Part shown: in pieces, positions 45,252-54,071 of the stretch
How the letters are laid out: each line of letters opens with the position of its first letter
Position numbering within the stretch: position 1 is the first letter of the stretch
Origin: Pseudochrobactrum asaccharolyticum
Lineage (GTDB): Bacteria; Pseudomonadota; Alphaproteobacteria; Rhizobiales; Rhizobiaceae
DNA: 64,000 nt
Assembly: GCF_003314995.1 (NCBI RefSeq)
Contig: NZ_QNRH01000001.1
Location: 372,001 to 436,000, forward strand
Direction: 5' to 3'
The notes under the pieces: model-generated
What the model was told of the DNA's origin: nothing
Database searches by the model: none
The model's input: only the letters and a program-made list of their open reading frames with translations
Translations under genes and position numbers: made by a program

Positions 45252-46585
45252 CGGAGATTGCGGCAAGACATTATGCTTCTCTTGCCGTACCCCGCTATAC
45301 ATCTTATCCGACTGCCGCGGATTTCTCTCCGGCAGTCGGGAAAGATCAGTATGAGGCGTGGTTACGGCGATTAAGGCAGGGGGAACCGGTTTCTCTCTAT
45401 CTTCATGTGCCTTATTGTCGTGACCTCTGCCACTATTGCGGTTGTCATGCCAAGATTGCACGGCGTGATACGGTGATTGAGGCCTATGCCGATATATTGA
45501 TCCGTGAAATTCGCCAGACAGGGCAATATTTGACAGAGCGCCCGAAAGCAGTTCATCTGCATTGGGGTGGCGGTACACCAAGTATTCTTGGTGGCGAGGG
45601 CATTGCCCGTATCACGCAGGTGCTGCGTGAGCAGTTCGATTTTGCTGATGATATGGAACATGCGATTGAGCTTGATCCGCGCAAGGTTGACAAGAAACTG
45701 TGCCGCGATCTGGCTGAAGTTGGTGTGAACCGCGCCAGCCTTGGTGTGCAGGATCTCAATCCGGAAGTGCAGGAGGCCATCGGCCGTGTGCAGCCGATTG
45801 AGCAGGTTGAGGCTGCGGTCAATTCGCTCTGGCAGGTTGGCATTACCAGTCTGAACTTCGATCTGATTTATGGTCTGCCGCTGCAGACGGTTGCAACATT
45901 GCGCGAGACTTGCAAACGCGTGGCGGCATTCCGTCCGAGCCGGATTGCCTGTTACGGTTACGCGCATTTGCCCGCGCGCCGTGCCAATCAGCGTCTGATC
46001 GACACCAGCCTGTTGCCGGATGCCGATGCCCGTTATGAACAAGCACAGATCGTCGGTGAGACATTCATGGCTATGGGCTATGAGGCTGTCGGTATCGACC
46101 ATTATGCGCTGCCGGAAGATGCGCTGGCCGTGGCCGCCAAAGCAGGTCAGCTGCGCCGCAACTTTCAGGGCTATACGGATGATGATTGCCCGACATTACT
46201 TGGTTTCGGTGCATCGTCGATCTCGCAGTTCCGCGAAGGCTATACGCAGAATATTGCTGATATCGGTCAGTATAAAGCTGCGGTGCTGTCTGAGCGTGCA
46301 CCGGTTATCCGCGGTTATGCCTTTAATGACTCAGACCGCTTGCGGGCACAGATCATTGAAAAACTGATGTGTGATTTCCGTGTTGATCTGAATGCGGTTG
46401 CACCGGGCGTTAACTTCTCAGACGAGCTGGCATTGCTGCGGCCATTGAGCGTGGACGGCATTGTCAATGTTCAGGATGCGGTGATCACTATGGCGCCGGA
46501 ACATCATTCTCTGGTGCGGTTGGTTGCCGCCGTCTTTGATGAGTTCCGCAGGGAGTGCGCGCATAGTTTTAGTATGGCCGTATAA
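45248..46585 (+). CDS. hemN: Oxygen-independent coproporphyrinogen III dehydrogenase
   Basis: A radical-SAM enzyme that decarboxylates coproporphyrinogen III in heme synthesis without oxygen. In 445 residues it shows the CxxxCxxC cluster at Cys57, Cys61 and Cys64, plus Cys66 as in true HemN (YCRDLCHYCGC). GGGTPSIL and the C-terminal HemN domain follow. Its ATG overlaps the cydX stop codon, so it is translationally coupled to the bd oxidase. This makes sense: heme for the oxidase must be made by the oxygen-independent route when Fnr is active. Confidence 0.96.
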   Translation: MTEIAARHYASLAVPRYTSYPTAADFSPAVGKDQYEAWLRRLRQGEPVSLYLHVPYCRDLCHYCGCHAKIARRDTVIEAYADILIREIRQTGQYLTERPKAVHLHWGGGTPSILGGEGIARITQVLREQFDFADDMEHAIELDPRKVDKKLCRDLAEVGVNRASLGVQDLNPEVQEAIGRVQPIEQVEAAVNSLWQVGITSLNFDLIYGLPLQTVATLRETCKRVAAFRPSRIACYGYAHLPARRANQRLIDTSLLPDADARYEQAQIVGETFMAMGYEAVGIDHYALPEDALAVAAKAGQLRRNFQGYTDDDCPTLLGFGASSISQFREGYTQNIADIGQYKAAVLSERAPVIRGYAFNDSDRLRAQIIEKLMCDFRVDLNAVAPGVNFSDELALLRPLSVDGIVNVQDAVITMAPEHHSLVRLVAAVFDEFRRECAHSFSMAV

Positions 46586-46604
46586 AACCGGCCATACAAC
46601 AGAG

Positions 46605-46746
46605 CTTCGCATTAGCCGCGGGGGCGCGGGCAGATGCGGAGAAAGGGGCAGGGACTGCAAGCTGAAGGGGTAAGCTTCAGCGCGGGAATTGCCTGCAAAG
46701 GGCATCGCCTGATCAGCCACGGGGGCGCGGCGGATCAGTGCGATGC
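46605..46746. repeat. Structured spacer: hairpins with a shared GC-rich loop
   Basis: Hairpin 1 has arms CTTCGCAT (46605-46612) and ATGCGGAG (46634-46641). Hairpin 2 has arms 46702-46714 (GCATCGCCTGATC) and 46733-46746, pairing with one bulge. Both loops contain AGCC(G/A)CGGGGGCGCGG (46614-46630, 46715-46731). A third stem, GCTGAAG/CTTCAGC, lies between at 46661-46681. The stretch after hemN has no credible ORF. It could be a structured RNA or a repetitive palindromic element. Confidence 0.6.
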
Positions 46747-46986
46747 TTGCTTTGTTTTGGGGGTAAAGCAGGCTGAAATGGTGCACTGCTCGTGTGTTGC
46801 GGCACTTTCACGCTCTGTGCTTGCAAGAAATGACTGTTAAAAAAGCCTTAATATCGTATTATGTCAGTAGCTTCATGAGGCTTTCCGGCCTATGAAGCCT
46901 TGATTATGGCTGTCGGTAGCAGAATTATCTTCTGATAATAATGCATGATGCAGCCGCTATATGAAACAGGATGGTAACAGAGAGTA

Positions 46987-47571
46987 ATGTTGTTCAGACG
47001 CAGAGAACCCTTGAGCTACAGGGAGCGCCTTCGCACAATGATCTGGCCGCGCCGTTCTTTTTCACGCTCATTGCGCTATATGGGTAAGCGGATTACCCGC
47101 ATTACGGCCAGCCCGCATGCGGTTGCAGCCGGACTTGCCGTTGGTGTCTTTGCAGCCTTTACGCCGTTCTTCGGTTTTCATCTTATTCTCGCGATTATCC
47201 TTGCTTATCTGATTGCCGGTAATATTGCTGCCGCGGCGATCGGTACAGCTTTGGCCAATCCGCTGACCATTCCGTTTATCTGGGGCGGCACTTACGAAGT
47301 CGGCCGTATGATCGTTGATGAAAACGGTCAGTCGCAGGCGCTGCCGCTGACCCGTATTCTGGAAAGTGAAATCTTCAAGCAAATGAGTTTTGAAGAGCTT
47401 TGGCAGCCGATTTTGAAGCCGATGCTGTTCGGCTCACTGGTGCTGGGTCTCGGTTGTGCGCTGGCGGTGTATGTTGCTGCACGCTGGGCGACGATGAATT
47501 ATCGCCATAAGCGTTTACAGCGCATTGTGGTGAAGAAAACTCTGGCCGGACAGCAGGGTATATCCCGATGA
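46987..47571 (+). CDS. DUF2062 membrane protein
   Basis: A 194-residue protein with a basic N-terminus ([17 protein letters not shown]) and the DUF2062 core: [66 protein letters not shown], then a C-terminal helix. It should be an inner-membrane protein; function unknown. Its TGA overlaps the acpS ATG, so the two are translated together. It stands in this position in other rhizobial genomes. Confidence 0.9.
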   Translation: MLFRRREPLSYRERLRTMIWPRRSFSRSLRYMGKRITRITASPHAVAAGLAVGVFAAFTPFFGFHLILAIILAYLIAGNIAAAAIGTALANPLTIPFIWGGTYEVGRMIVDENGQSQALPLTRILESEIFKQMSFEELWQPILKPMLFGSLVLGLGCALAVYVAARWATMNYRHKRLQRIVVKKTLAGQQGISR

Positions 47572-47966
47572 TTATTGGTATCGGCAGCGATCTGATTGAT
47601 ATCCGCCGCATTGAAAAGACGCTTGCCCGTCATGGCAGTCGTTTCACTGAGCGGGTGTTTACAGAGCGCGAACGTGCCAAGGCTGAAAGCCGCAAACGTC
47701 AGGCTGATACCTATGCCAAACGTTTTGCCGCCAAGGAAGCCTGTTCCAAAGCTTTGGGCACCGGTCTGTCGCATGGTGTGTTCTGGCGGGATATGGAAGT
47801 GATCAACCTGCCTTCAGGTAAGCCGACCATGAGCCTGACCAATGGTGCTGAGGTGCGGCTGCAGTCAATGATGCCGGAAGGTATGAAGGCTGTGGTGCAT
47901 CTGAGCATTACGGATGAATATCCGATGGCACAGGCTTTTGTGATTATTGAAGCTGTTCCAGCCTGA
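47568..47966 (+). CDS. acpS: Holo-[acyl-carrier-protein] synthase
   Basis: Transfers 4'-phosphopantetheine from CoA to apo-ACP for fatty acid synthesis. The 132 residues carry Asp8 in [12 protein letters not shown] and Glu57 in [15 protein letters not shown], the two magnesium-binding acids. ATGA overlap with the DUF2062 gene. The CoA it uses depends on pantothenate, made by panB/panC at the other end of the window. A terminator follows. Confidence 0.96.
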   Translation: MIIGIGSDLIDIRRIEKTLARHGSRFTERVFTERERAKAESRKRQADTYAKRFAAKEACSKALGTGLSHGVFWRDMEVINLPSGKPTMSLTNGAEVRLQSMMPEGMKAVVHLSITDEYPMAQAFVIIEAVPA

Positions 47967-47978
47967 AGATAGAAGATG

Positions 47979-48006
47979 GCGCCCGCATAATACGGGCGCT
48001 TTTTTG
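47979..48006 (+). terminator. Terminator of acpS
   Basis: GCGCCCG, CATAATA loop, CGGGCGC, then seven T residues. Confidence 0.93.
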
Positions 48007-48037
48007 TTTCACCTAAAGTGTTAGGGCGCACGGCACT

Positions 48038-48487
48038 CTAAAGCATTTTACGATATTGGATGAAGCCGGATTTATCGGCAACACGGTCATAGAGCACCAT
48101 TGCATCGGTATTGGTCTCGTGGGTCAGCCAATAGACGCGTGAGCAACCATTCTCTGCTGCAGTCTTATAGACATGCTCAATCAATGCGCGTCCGATGCCT
48201 TTGCCACGAATTTCCGGATTAACGTAGAGATCCTGCAAATAGCAGTAATCACCTGTCGCCCATGTGGAGCGATGGCGGATGTAATGGACAAGGCCGACGG
48301 CCTGATCATCTACAAAAGCCAATGCGCCATTCATCGGTTCTGCACTATCCAGTAATCTCTCCCAGCTTTTATCTGTGACATCATCGGTAATGCTGGTTTT
48401 GTAAAAATCCTGATAGGCTTTCCACAATGGCAGCCATGCCGCTTTGTCCTGTGCGGTGAAGAGACGGATTTCGACCGGTTGTGTCAT
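48038..48487 (-). CDS. GNAT-family N-acetyltransferase
   Basis: A 149-residue acetyltransferase with the acetyl-CoA loop in YVNPEIRGKGIGRALIEHVYKTA (R-G-x-G-x-G/A) and a YWLTHETNTDAMVLYDRVADKSGF motif at the end. The latter is common in GNATs annotated as acting on small amines or peptides. The substrate is unknown. ATG 48487 with AGGGGA upstream is chosen; the frame runs open to 48640, but that extension is unlike the family. It is inserted, in opposite orientation, between acpS and lepB. Confidence 0.87.
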   Translation of the reverse strand: MTQPVEIRLFTAQDKAAWLPLWKAYQDFYKTSITDDVTDKSWERLLDSAEPMNGALAFVDDQAVGLVHYIRHRSTWATGDYCYLQDLYVNPEIRGKGIGRALIEHVYKTAAENGCSRVYWLTHETNTDAMVLYDRVADKSGFIQYRKML

Positions 48488-48735
48488 GATCTTTTTATTC
48501 CCCTGCGTTTTATTCAGTACCTGACGTTCTTTTAATGAGACCGGTTGAACACTGATTTTCAATATTGCAACACAGAATACATCATGGAATTTTCGCGATA
48601 ACCAGAATGAAAATGCCAGTCTGTGCAATAATTTGAACAATTTTCAGGATCAGAACGGTTCGTCTTTTAGTCATGAATCGCGGGTCATAAAAGCAAGAGC
48701 CGGTATGGTGTTTTTTATTGAAAAACCGGCCTGCA

Positions 48736-48844
48736 GCATGCCGCGGAAAAGTGGAATCCGGTTTTCCGGAAACGACATGCGTCAAACCAAAACCATGTCG
48801 CGGAAAAGTGGGAACCGGTTTTCCGGTAACGACATGCGTAAAAG
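48736..48844. repeat. Two copies of the REP-like repeat
   Basis: Copies at 48736-48782 and 48793-48844 share ATG(C/T)CGCGGAAAAGTGG, (A/G)A(T/A)CCGGTTTTCCGG and ACGACATGCGT. They belong to the AAAAGTGGGAACCGGTTTT form of the family, also seen at 50603 and 53908. They lie in the lepB upstream region. Confidence 0.8.
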
Positions 48845-49019
48845 CAAACAGATAGAGCGAGCACAGTGGATAGAACCAAACGCGACACGCTCTAAATGCG
48901 GGTTTTATGCAACGCAGGCAGGGTGCTGTCCTTTGATCAGTGAGTTCCTGATTGCTTCATGGCTTTGTAGAGGTTAAGAGTCGCACAATAAACGCGCGCA
49001 AAAGCGGAGAAGGTCGAGC

Positions 49020-49805
49020 TTGTCTAACAAGAGTGAAGTGAAAAAATCCGGCGGTGCCGGTGAACTCGTCAGTATTATTGTGCAGGCTCTGCTGCTGGCG
49101 CTTGTCATCCGTACTTTGCTGTTCCAGCCATTCAGTATTCCGTCCGGTTCCATGCGTCCGACGCTTTTGGAAGGCGATTATCTGTTCGTTTCCAAATATG
49201 CTTATGGCTATTCGAAATATTCTCTGCCGTTTTCGCCCGATCTGTTTGAAGGCCGCATCTGGGGCTCCGAGCCGAAGCGTGGTGATGTTGCAGTTTTCAA
49301 ACTGCCGAGCGACACCAATATTGATTATATCAAGCGCGTGATCGGCCTTCCGGGTGATAAAATTCAGGTGCGTGACAGCATTCTCTACATCAATGATGTC
49401 GCCGTACCGCGCGAAAAAGTCGGTGAAATTTCCAATCCGGATGTGACCGACGAAAATCGTCCGATTGAGGTCTATCGTGAGACACTGCCGAACGGCGTTT
49501 CCTACGAAACTCTGGACGTTAGCCCGAATGCAATGGGTGACAATACGCGGGTGTTCGAAGTGCCTGCCGGTCACTATTTCATGATGGGTGATAACCGTGA
49601 CAATTCGCTGGATAGCCGTTATTCTGTTGGCTATGTGCCATATGAGAATTTCGTTGGCCGTGCAAATGTCATCTTCTTCTCCATCTCCGGAAAATACAGC
49701 CCGCTGGAACTGTGGCGCTGGCCGACCAATCTGCGGTTTGACCGCTTGCTGAACTGGGTCGGTGCAACGGAAAATCCAAAATCCGTTGTAACGACAAATA
49801 ACTGA
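49020..49805 (+). CDS. lepB: Signal peptidase I
   Basis: Cleaves signal peptides of secreted proteins at the periplasmic face. It has 261 residues with one N-terminal membrane helix (about 15-35), catalytic Ser44 in IPSGSMRPTL, catalytic Lys105 in DYIKRVIGLPGD, and the conserved MGDNRDNSLDSRY box. It starts at TTG 49020, with AGAAGG eight bases upstream; no in-frame ATG lies nearby. First gene of the conserved lepB-rnc-era-recO group. Confidence 0.95.
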   Translation: MSNKSEVKKSGGAGELVSIIVQALLLALVIRTLLFQPFSIPSGSMRPTLLEGDYLFVSKYAYGYSKYSLPFSPDLFEGRIWGSEPKRGDVAVFKLPSDTNIDYIKRVIGLPGDKIQVRDSILYINDVAVPREKVGEISNPDVTDENRPIEVYRETLPNGVSYETLDVSPNAMGDNTRVFEVPAGHYFMMGDNRDNSLDSRYSVGYVPYENFVGRANVIFFSISGKYSPLELWRWPTNLRFDRLLNWVGATENPKSVVTTNN

Positions 49806-49859
49806 TGTGTGTTTTGACTAATTTAAATAACAATAATGTTGCCGGTCAGGAGCCTGACA

Positions 49860-50564
49860 ATGGTTTCTGATCGCCAGCGTATAAAAATACTGCAAGAAAA
49901 AACCGGCCATACTTTTATTGATCATGCGCGCCTTGAGCGCGCATTGACACATTCCAGTGCGCGGCCGCAATCCGGCTCCAATTATGAGCGGCTGGAGTTT
50001 CTCGGTGACCGTGTTCTCGGACTGATTATTGCGGAAATGCTGTTTGCGGCTTTTCCCGATGCGCCGGAAGGCGAGTTGTCCGTGCGCCTGAATGCGCTGG
50101 TGAGTGCTGAGGGCTGTGCGTCTGTTGCCGATGAAATCGGTCTGGGTGACCTGATCGAGACCGGCTCCGACATCAAAAGCCTCAATGACAAGCGCCTGCT
50201 CAATGTCCGTGCCGATGTGATTGAAGCGCTGATTGCTACGATCTATCTCGATGGTGGCATAGAGGCTGCACGTGGTTTTGTGCTGAAATACTGGGAGCCA
50301 CGCTCCAGAGTGAGCGATGCTGCGCGTCGCGATGCCAAGACAGAGTTGCAGGAATGGGCGCATCAGCAGGGCAAGCAGCAAGGCAAATTGCAACCTGTTT
50401 ACCGCATTGTCAGCCGCACTGGTCCCGACCATGAGCCTGTCTTTGTGGTGGAAGTGGCGATTTCCGGTTTCCAGCCGGCAACCGGTACAGGGCGCTCCAA
50501 GCGTATTGCCGAACAAGATGCCGCTGAAAATCTGCTGCACCGCCAAGGCGTCTGGCAGAAATAA
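49860..50564 (+). CDS. rnc: Ribonuclease III
   Basis: Cuts double-stranded RNA, processing rRNA precursors and structured mRNAs. It has 234 residues: RNase III domain with the signature ERLEFLGDRVLG at 43-54 and a C-terminal double-stranded-RNA-binding domain (DAKTELQEWAHQQGK to SKRIAEQDAAENLL). ATG 49860 is favoured by CAGGAG nine bases before; an in-frame upstream codon at 49836 is less likely. It lies 54 bp after lepB. Confidence 0.96.
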   Translation: MVSDRQRIKILQEKTGHTFIDHARLERALTHSSARPQSGSNYERLEFLGDRVLGLIIAEMLFAAFPDAPEGELSVRLNALVSAEGCASVADEIGLGDLIETGSDIKSLNDKRLLNVRADVIEALIATIYLDGGIEAARGFVLKYWEPRSRVSDAARRDAKTELQEWAHQQGKQQGKLQPVYRIVSRTGPDHEPVFVVEVAISGFQPATGTGRSKRIAEQDAAENLLHRQGVWQK

Positions 50565-50602
50565 CTGATCTTATAAAATTTCCGTATTTACGCTAAACTT
50601 AA

Positions 50603-50652
50603 GCACATCCCGAAAAGTGGGAACCGGTTTTCGGAATAAGATGTGCGATAAA
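50603..50652. repeat. REP-like repeat copy
   Basis: GCACATCCCGAAAAGTGGG, AACCGGTTTTCGG, AATAAGATGTGCGATAAA. The ends GCACATC and GATGTGC are inverted copies, so the unit can fold. An AGAGCATTTCC word follows at 50691. It lies between rnc and era. Confidence 0.8.
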
Positions 50653-50729
50653 CTTAAATAGAGCTCGTTAAACCTGCGCAGGTTCTTCAGAGCATTTCCG
50701 ATATAGCGCTTGGCTTAAAAGAGATAAAA

Positions 50730-51674
50730 ATGACTGAAATCAACCATCCGCAGGGTGACAGCGCAACCACAGCAGAAGCACAGACCCGTTCGGGTTTTGT
50801 GACGCTGATTGGTGCGCCGAATGCGGGCAAATCCACTTTGGTGAACCGCTTGGTCGGCACTAAAGTGTCGATTGTGACTCACAAGGTACAGACGACGCGC
50901 GCTCTGGTGCGTGGTATTATTACTGAGGATCAGACACAGATCGTGCTGGTTGACACACCGGGTATCTTCAAGCCGAAACGCCGTCTTGATCGCGCTATGG
51001 TCACAACCGCATGGGGCGGTGCCCGTGATGCCGATCTCGTGCTGATCCTGCTCGATGCACAGGGCGGTCTGAATGAGTCAGCTGAGGCTCTGCTGACCAG
51101 CCTTGAAAACACGCATCAGAAGAAAATTCTGATCCTCAACAAGGTCGATCGTGTTGATCCGCCAAAGCTGCTGGAACTGGCGCAGGCTGCCAATGAGAAA
51201 GTGAAATTTGAAAGCACTTTCATGATTTCGGCGCTAAACGGTTCGGGCTGTAAAGACCTTTTGAAATATCTGGTTGCCCAAATGCCTTACGGCCCTTGGT
51301 ATTATCCGGAAGATCAGATTTCCGATATGCCGATGCGCCAGCTTGCAGCGGAAGTAACCCGTGAGAAGCTCTATCTGCGCTTGCATGAAGAATTGCCTTA
51401 TTCCTCAACGGTAGAAACCGAAAAGTGGGAAGAGCGCAAAGACGGTTCGGTGCGTATCGAACAGGTTGTTTATGTTGAGCGCGACAGCCAGAAAAAGATT
51501 GTTCTCGGCCATAAAGGCGAGACGATCAAGGCAATCGGTCAGGCATCCCGCAAGGAAATGTCTGCTATTCTCGAGCAGCCGGTTCACCTGTTCCTGTTTG
51601 TGAAGGTGCGTGACAACTGGGGCAATGACCCTGAGCGTTACCGTGAAATGGGTCTGGAATTCCCGAATTCCTGA
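50730..51674 (+). CDS. era: GTPase Era
   Basis: An essential GTPase that binds 16S rRNA and assists 30S assembly. It has 314 residues: G1 GAPNAGKS at 28-35, G3 DTPG, G4 NKVD, and a C-terminal KH domain with VLGHKGETIKAIGQASRKEM. The first 20 residues are a variable extension. It is followed 12 bases later by recO. Confidence 0.96.
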   Translation: MTEINHPQGDSATTAEAQTRSGFVTLIGAPNAGKSTLVNRLVGTKVSIVTHKVQTTRALVRGIITEDQTQIVLVDTPGIFKPKRRLDRAMVTTAWGGARDADLVLILLDAQGGLNESAEALLTSLENTHQKKILILNKVDRVDPPKLLELAQAANEKVKFESTFMISALNGSGCKDLLKYLVAQMPYGPWYYPEDQISDMPMRQLAAEVTREKLYLRLHEELPYSSTVETEKWEERKDGSVRIEQVVYVERDSQKKIVLGHKGETIKAIGQASRKEMSAILEQPVHLFLFVKVRDNWGNDPERYREMGLEFPNS

Positions 51675-51686
51675 GGATAGCTGATT

Positions 51687-52412
51687 ATGGAGTGGCGCGA
51701 CGAGGGCATCATTCTCGGCACAAGACGGCACGGCGAGAGCAGTGCCATTGTGGAAGTGATGACCCGTGCCCATGGCCGCCATATGGGCGTGGTGCGCGGC
51801 GGCCGGTCCAAGCGTATGCAGCCGATGCTGCAGGTCGGCAATCATGTTTCGTTACATTGGTGGGCGCGGCTCGATGAGCATCTGGGTTCTTACCAGATCG
51901 AGCCTTTGAGCTTTTCCGCAGCGCGGCTGATTGATCTGCCGGTTGCGCTGTTTGCTATTCAGCTGGCCGCAGCCCATTTGCGTTTGCTGCCGGAGCGCGA
52001 CCCGCACGAAAATCTCTATGAGACATTGCAGCTCTTGCTGGAGCATTGTGACACGCCGGTTGCTGCCGGTGAGTTGTTGCTGCGTTTTGAACTGATGTTG
52101 CTGGAAGAACTGGGCTTCGGTCTTGATCTCAAAAGCTGTGCCGCAACCGGCGGCACCACTGACCTGATTTATGTCTCTCCGAAAAGTGGACGAGCCGTGT
52201 CCCGCGATGCCGGTGCGCCTTGGGCAGACCGGTTGCTGGCTATGCCGGAATTTGTTTGTAATTCCCGTGTCAGAGCTGAGACTGTGCCGGATATTTGCAC
52301 GGCGTTTAAATTGACGGGCTTTTTCTTCACCCGCCATGTGTGGGAGCCGCGCGGGCAGCAACAGCCGGAGTCGCGCTCCGGCTTTATTTCTGCTTTAAAC
52401 CGCGCTGCTTGA
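51687..52412 (+). CDS. recO: DNA repair protein RecO
   Basis: Helps load RecA on gaps by displacing SSB and annealing strands. The 241 residues begin with the OB-fold N-terminus MEWRDEGIILGTRRHGESSAIVEVMTRAHGRHMGVVRGGRSKRM. The C-terminal helical domain contains ELMLLEELGFGLDL. There is GAGG before the ATG. It closes the lepB-rnc-era-recO group and converges with the MFS gene, one base apart. Confidence 0.95.
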   Translation: MEWRDEGIILGTRRHGESSAIVEVMTRAHGRHMGVVRGGRSKRMQPMLQVGNHVSLHWWARLDEHLGSYQIEPLSFSAARLIDLPVALFAIQLAAAHLRLLPERDPHENLYETLQLLLEHCDTPVAAGELLLRFELMLLEELGFGLDLKSCAATGGTTDLIYVSPKSGRAVSRDAGAPWADRLLAMPEFVCNSRVRAETVPDICTAFKLTGFFFTRHVWEPRGQQQPESRSGFISALNRAA

Positions 52413-52413
52413 T

Positions 52414-53646
52414 TTACGCTGCAGAGAGAGCAGGGCGCTGTACTGCTGTTTCGCGGATCGGCAGATGAATGAAAGCCGCAAACAATCCGAGAATAATGCT
52501 CAGCCACCAAACAGCATCATAGCTGTTGTAAATCTGGTAGAGCGTGCCACCGAGCCAGACACCGATGAATGAGCCGATCTGGTGGGAAAAGAACACCATA
52601 CCGCCGAGCAGACCAAGATGGCGTGTGCCGAACATCGTCGCGACAAGACCATTGGTCGGCGGTACGGTCGAGAGCCAGAGCAGCCCCATAATGGCCGAGA
52701 AGATCAGCACACTGGTGCCGGACTGCGGCAGCAGAATAAAACCGGCGACGAGTATCGAGCGCAGTAGATAGATCAGCGCCAGCATTTTCGGCTTGGAATG
52801 AGACTGGCCGAGGAAACCTGCGCCAAGCGAACCGATAATGTTGAAAAAGCCAATCAGTGCCAATCCCCAGACAGCATAATGTTTATCCACGCCGATATCG
52901 GAAATATAGGCCGGAAAATGCGTGGTAATGAAAGCCACCTGAAAGCCGCAGACAAAGAAACCGGCTGTCAGAAACAGATAGCTTTTGTGGCTCAATGCTT
53001 CTTTGAGCGCCTCGGCAACAGTTTGCTTGGCACTCGTGTCCGGCATCCGTGCATTAGAGGCATTACCGCGCAGCGGGATGGCAAGCAATGGCACCAGCAG
53101 CATAGCAACACCCAGCCAAACCAATGCATCCGACCAGCCAAAACGCTCAATCAGACCCAGTGAAATCGGTGCAAAAGCGAACATACCGGCAGAACCGGCA
53201 GCCGTGCCCAGACCAAAGACCAGACTGCGTTGTTGTGCGCTGACATGACGGGCAAAGGCCGAGAGAATAATGCCGTAAGAACCGGCGGCAACACCAAGGC
53301 CAACCAGCACGCCACCACCGATATGCAGGGCAATCGGGGCATCTGCATGCGCCATTAAAAGCAGGCCGGATGCATAGAAAATCCCGGACATCAGCAACAC
53401 GCGCCATGAACCGTATTTATCGGCAATCATACCAAAGATTGGCTGACCGGCACCCCAAAACAGGTTTTGCAATGCCATAGCCAGACCATAGGTGCTGCGA
53501 TCCCAGCCTTTGTCACCGATGATCGGCAGCTGGAAAAAGCCCATGGCTGAGCGCGGGCCAAAGGTAAGAAAGGTGATGAGACAACCGGCGATAATGATCA
53601 GCCAGGGCATGGAAGGGCTTCGATAGTCTTGCGAGCGAGTGGACAT
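52414..53646 (-). CDS. MFS transporter
   Basis: A 410-residue major-facilitator protein with twelve helices. The first loop reads FGPRSAMGFFQLPIIGDKGWDRSTYGLAMALQNLFWGAGQP, and motif A follows as GMIADKYGSWRVL. The WxRSxF/YG-type start resembles permeases of carboxylates or related anions (OFA-like/MCT-like), but the substrate cannot be fixed. Starts at ATG 53646 and is transcribed alone, away from the nad operon. Confidence 0.88.
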   Translation of the reverse strand: MSTRSQDYRSPSMPWLIIIAGCLITFLTFGPRSAMGFFQLPIIGDKGWDRSTYGLAMALQNLFWGAGQPIFGMIADKYGSWRVLLMSGIFYASGLLLMAHADAPIALHIGGGVLVGLGVAAGSYGIILSAFARHVSAQQRSLVFGLGTAAGSAGMFAFAPISLGLIERFGWSDALVWLGVAMLLVPLLAIPLRGNASNARMPDTSAKQTVAEALKEALSHKSYLFLTAGFFVCGFQVAFITTHFPAYISDIGVDKHYAVWGLALIGFFNIIGSLGAGFLGQSHSKPKMLALIYLLRSILVAGFILLPQSGTSVLIFSAIMGLLWLSTVPPTNGLVATMFGTRHLGLLGGMVFFSHQIGSFIGVWLGGTLYQIYNSYDAVWWLSIILGLFAAFIHLPIRETAVQRPALSAA

Positions 53647-53907
53647 GCTGTGCGTTCTTTCAGCGATAATGCCGGTAAATCTATTGTGTAATAGCGATTA
53701 CATTATTTTTTTTACGCTTGAAAGAGGCTTGAGTGAGAATGCTTCATTCGCTTGTCTTATTAATTGATTTTGCAGTGTTTTCAAAAGGTCGGATGCTTGG
53801 GTTTTGCGCTGTCTGTATAAGTTGATGATTAATTTTACTCACTTTGAGCAAAATAATTCCTTGTCATGAAACTGTAATAGGCATAAAGATTCGCGCCACG
53901 GTATTGA

Positions 53908-53954
53908 GCAGTTTCAGGAAAAGTGGGTACCGGTTTTCCGTTCGAAACTGCGTC
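53908..53954. repeat. REP-like repeat copy
   Basis: GCAGTTTCAGGAAAAGTGGG, TACCGGTTTTCC, GTTCGAAACTGCGTC. The outer GCAGTTTC and GAAACTGC are inverted. It lies upstream of nadA. Confidence 0.75.
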
Positions 53955-53985
53955 TAAGAAATGACCGTCTTTTTCTTTCTGATTA

Positions 53986-54006
53986 TTATGCTCGAATTGA
54001 GTATAA
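53986..54006. promoter_or_regulatory. Palindrome upstream of nadA, candidate NadQ operator
   Basis: TTATGCTC, GAATT, GAGTATAA: eight-base arms with one mismatch. It sits 66 bp before the nadA start. NadQ is known from comparative genomics as a regulator of NAD biosynthesis genes in alphaproteobacteria, and a NadQ-type gene lies at 59833-60837. The exact consensus could not be checked here. Confidence 0.55.
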
Positions 54007-54071
54007 ATATCGAAAGGGCGGTTAAGGGGAAAAGGAGAGGGCAGCTTTAGTGCTGCTTTATGAGGCAGATT

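Noticed and set aside
42324-45581. Long open frames (408 and 475 codons) antisense to cydA and cydB
   Set aside because: His/Gln-rich compositions typical of antisense of hydrophobic helices; cydA and cydB are unambiguous.
46634-46840. 68-codon open frame after hemN
   Set aside because: No ribosome site, and the sequence is better explained by the hairpins with a shared loop.
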